Source: JBJSXF01 sp046086225
Lineage (GTDB): Bacteria; Actinomycetota; Acidimicrobiia; IMCC26256; PALSA-610
DNA length: 30,002 nucleotides
Direction of reading: 5' to 3'
Assembly: GCA_046086225.1 (NCBI GenBank)
Contig: JBJSXF010000201.1
Coordinates: forward strand, 1-30,002
The stretch's first letter is position 1, and every line of letters starts with the position of its first letter. Shown piece by piece: positions 29,884-30,002 of the stretch. Position numbers and translations under genes: made by a program. The notes beneath the pieces were generated by a model that worked only from the letters and a program-made list of their open reading frames with translations, did not search any database and was not told the DNA's origin.

Positions 29884-29889
29884 ATCGTA
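29884..29889 (-). promoter_or_regulatory. TACGAT -10 element, leaderless start
   Basis: TAnnnT hexamer on the minus strand nine bases before the ATG at 29874. Confidence 0.4.
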
Positions 29890-29973
29890 GGAGGGGCTTG
29901 CCATCTCCCGAATCCGCGGGCACGATCTGCGGAACGAATCGGGTGCGGGGGGCATCCGGCGAGAGGGGGAATC

Positions 29974-30002
29974 ATGCGCTCGCACGTTCGCTCGGGCATC
30001 CG
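29974..30002 (+). CDS. start of a gene running off the window
   Basis: ATG at 29974 preceded by GAGAGGGGG with five bases of spacing, a good ribosome binding site. Only about nine codons (MRSHVRSGI) are visible, so nothing can be said about function. Confidence 0.4.

Noticed and set aside
1..30002. CRISPR arrays, insertion sequences, prophage or defence islands
   Set aside because: No regularly spaced repeats, transposase, integrase or nuclease genes found; composition and gene style are even across the window.

Overview
The window is uniformly GC-rich, has almost no intergenic space, and carries actinobacterial marker genes: mshA (mycothiol), a WhiB-like protein, a Rex regulator heading the haem genes, a truncated haemoglobin O, an F420-type luciferase-like enzyme and an Rpf-like muralytic domain. 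CsrA next to a FliA/WhiG sigma factor, plus the style of the sulfotransferases, suggests a deep-branching actinobacterium such as a member of the Acidimicrobiia. That placement is inference. I see no insertion sequence, phage gene, CRISPR array, tRNA or rRNA.

Layout. 3-1438 (+): the end of a c-type cytochrome gene, a three-helix membrane protein and an unlisted 46-residue membrane peptide. 1440-8637 (-): one tightly overlapping operon, rex - precorrin-2 dehydrogenase - hemA - hemC - cobA/hemD fusion - hemB - hemL, behind a promoter that overlaps a near-consensus Rex operator. 8782-9528 (+): a divergent seven-helix membrane protein. 9728-12553 (-): proC, a phosphatase-family protein, an excisionase-like HTH protein, a SAM hydrolase-family protein and a 29-residue membrane peptide. 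12713-17314 (-): SirB1-like and LON-domain proteins, then a cysteine-free DksA/TraR-like protein, MoaD, an RsiG-like c-di-GMP anti-sigma factor, an XRE regulator, mshA and a YbjN-like protein. 17352-20742 (+): Fur family, GlbO, methionine aminopeptidase, an SDR and a sugar-isomerase-like TIM barrel, facing a second SDR (-). 21655-23585 (+): a secreted coiled-coil/Rpf-like protein and an LLM-class oxidoreductase. 23533-25857: csrA and an orphan LuxR regulator (-), a FliA/WhiG sigma factor (+), and a WhiB-like protein (-). 25972-28740 (+): two sulfotransferases flanking a secreted, membrane-anchored protein. 28741-29874 (-): a DUF1214 protein. A new gene starts at 29974.

How the genes work together. 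The haem operon makes 5-aminolevulinate from glutamyl-tRNA (HemA, HemL) and carries it to uroporphyrinogen III (HemB, HemC, HemD). The fused CobA plus the dehydrogenase open the sirohaem branch. Rex would tie this supply to the NADH/NAD+ ratio. The most interesting regulatory theme is an apparent c-di-GMP sigma switch: an RsiG-like anti-sigma factor with both ligand motifs recognisable (one substitution in each) and a WhiG/FliA-type sigma factor about 9.4 kb away, the latter beside CsrA, a receiver-degenerate LuxR regulator and a WhiB-like protein. A second theme is that about ten transcription units begin with a TAnnnT hexamer 6-9 bases before the start codon and have no convincing ribosome binding site, so leaderless mRNAs appear to be the norm here. 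Gene order around haem, proC, its HTH partner, YbjN, mshA and the XRE regulator is, from memory, reminiscent of the Mycobacterium tuberculosis Rv0474-Rv0512 region.
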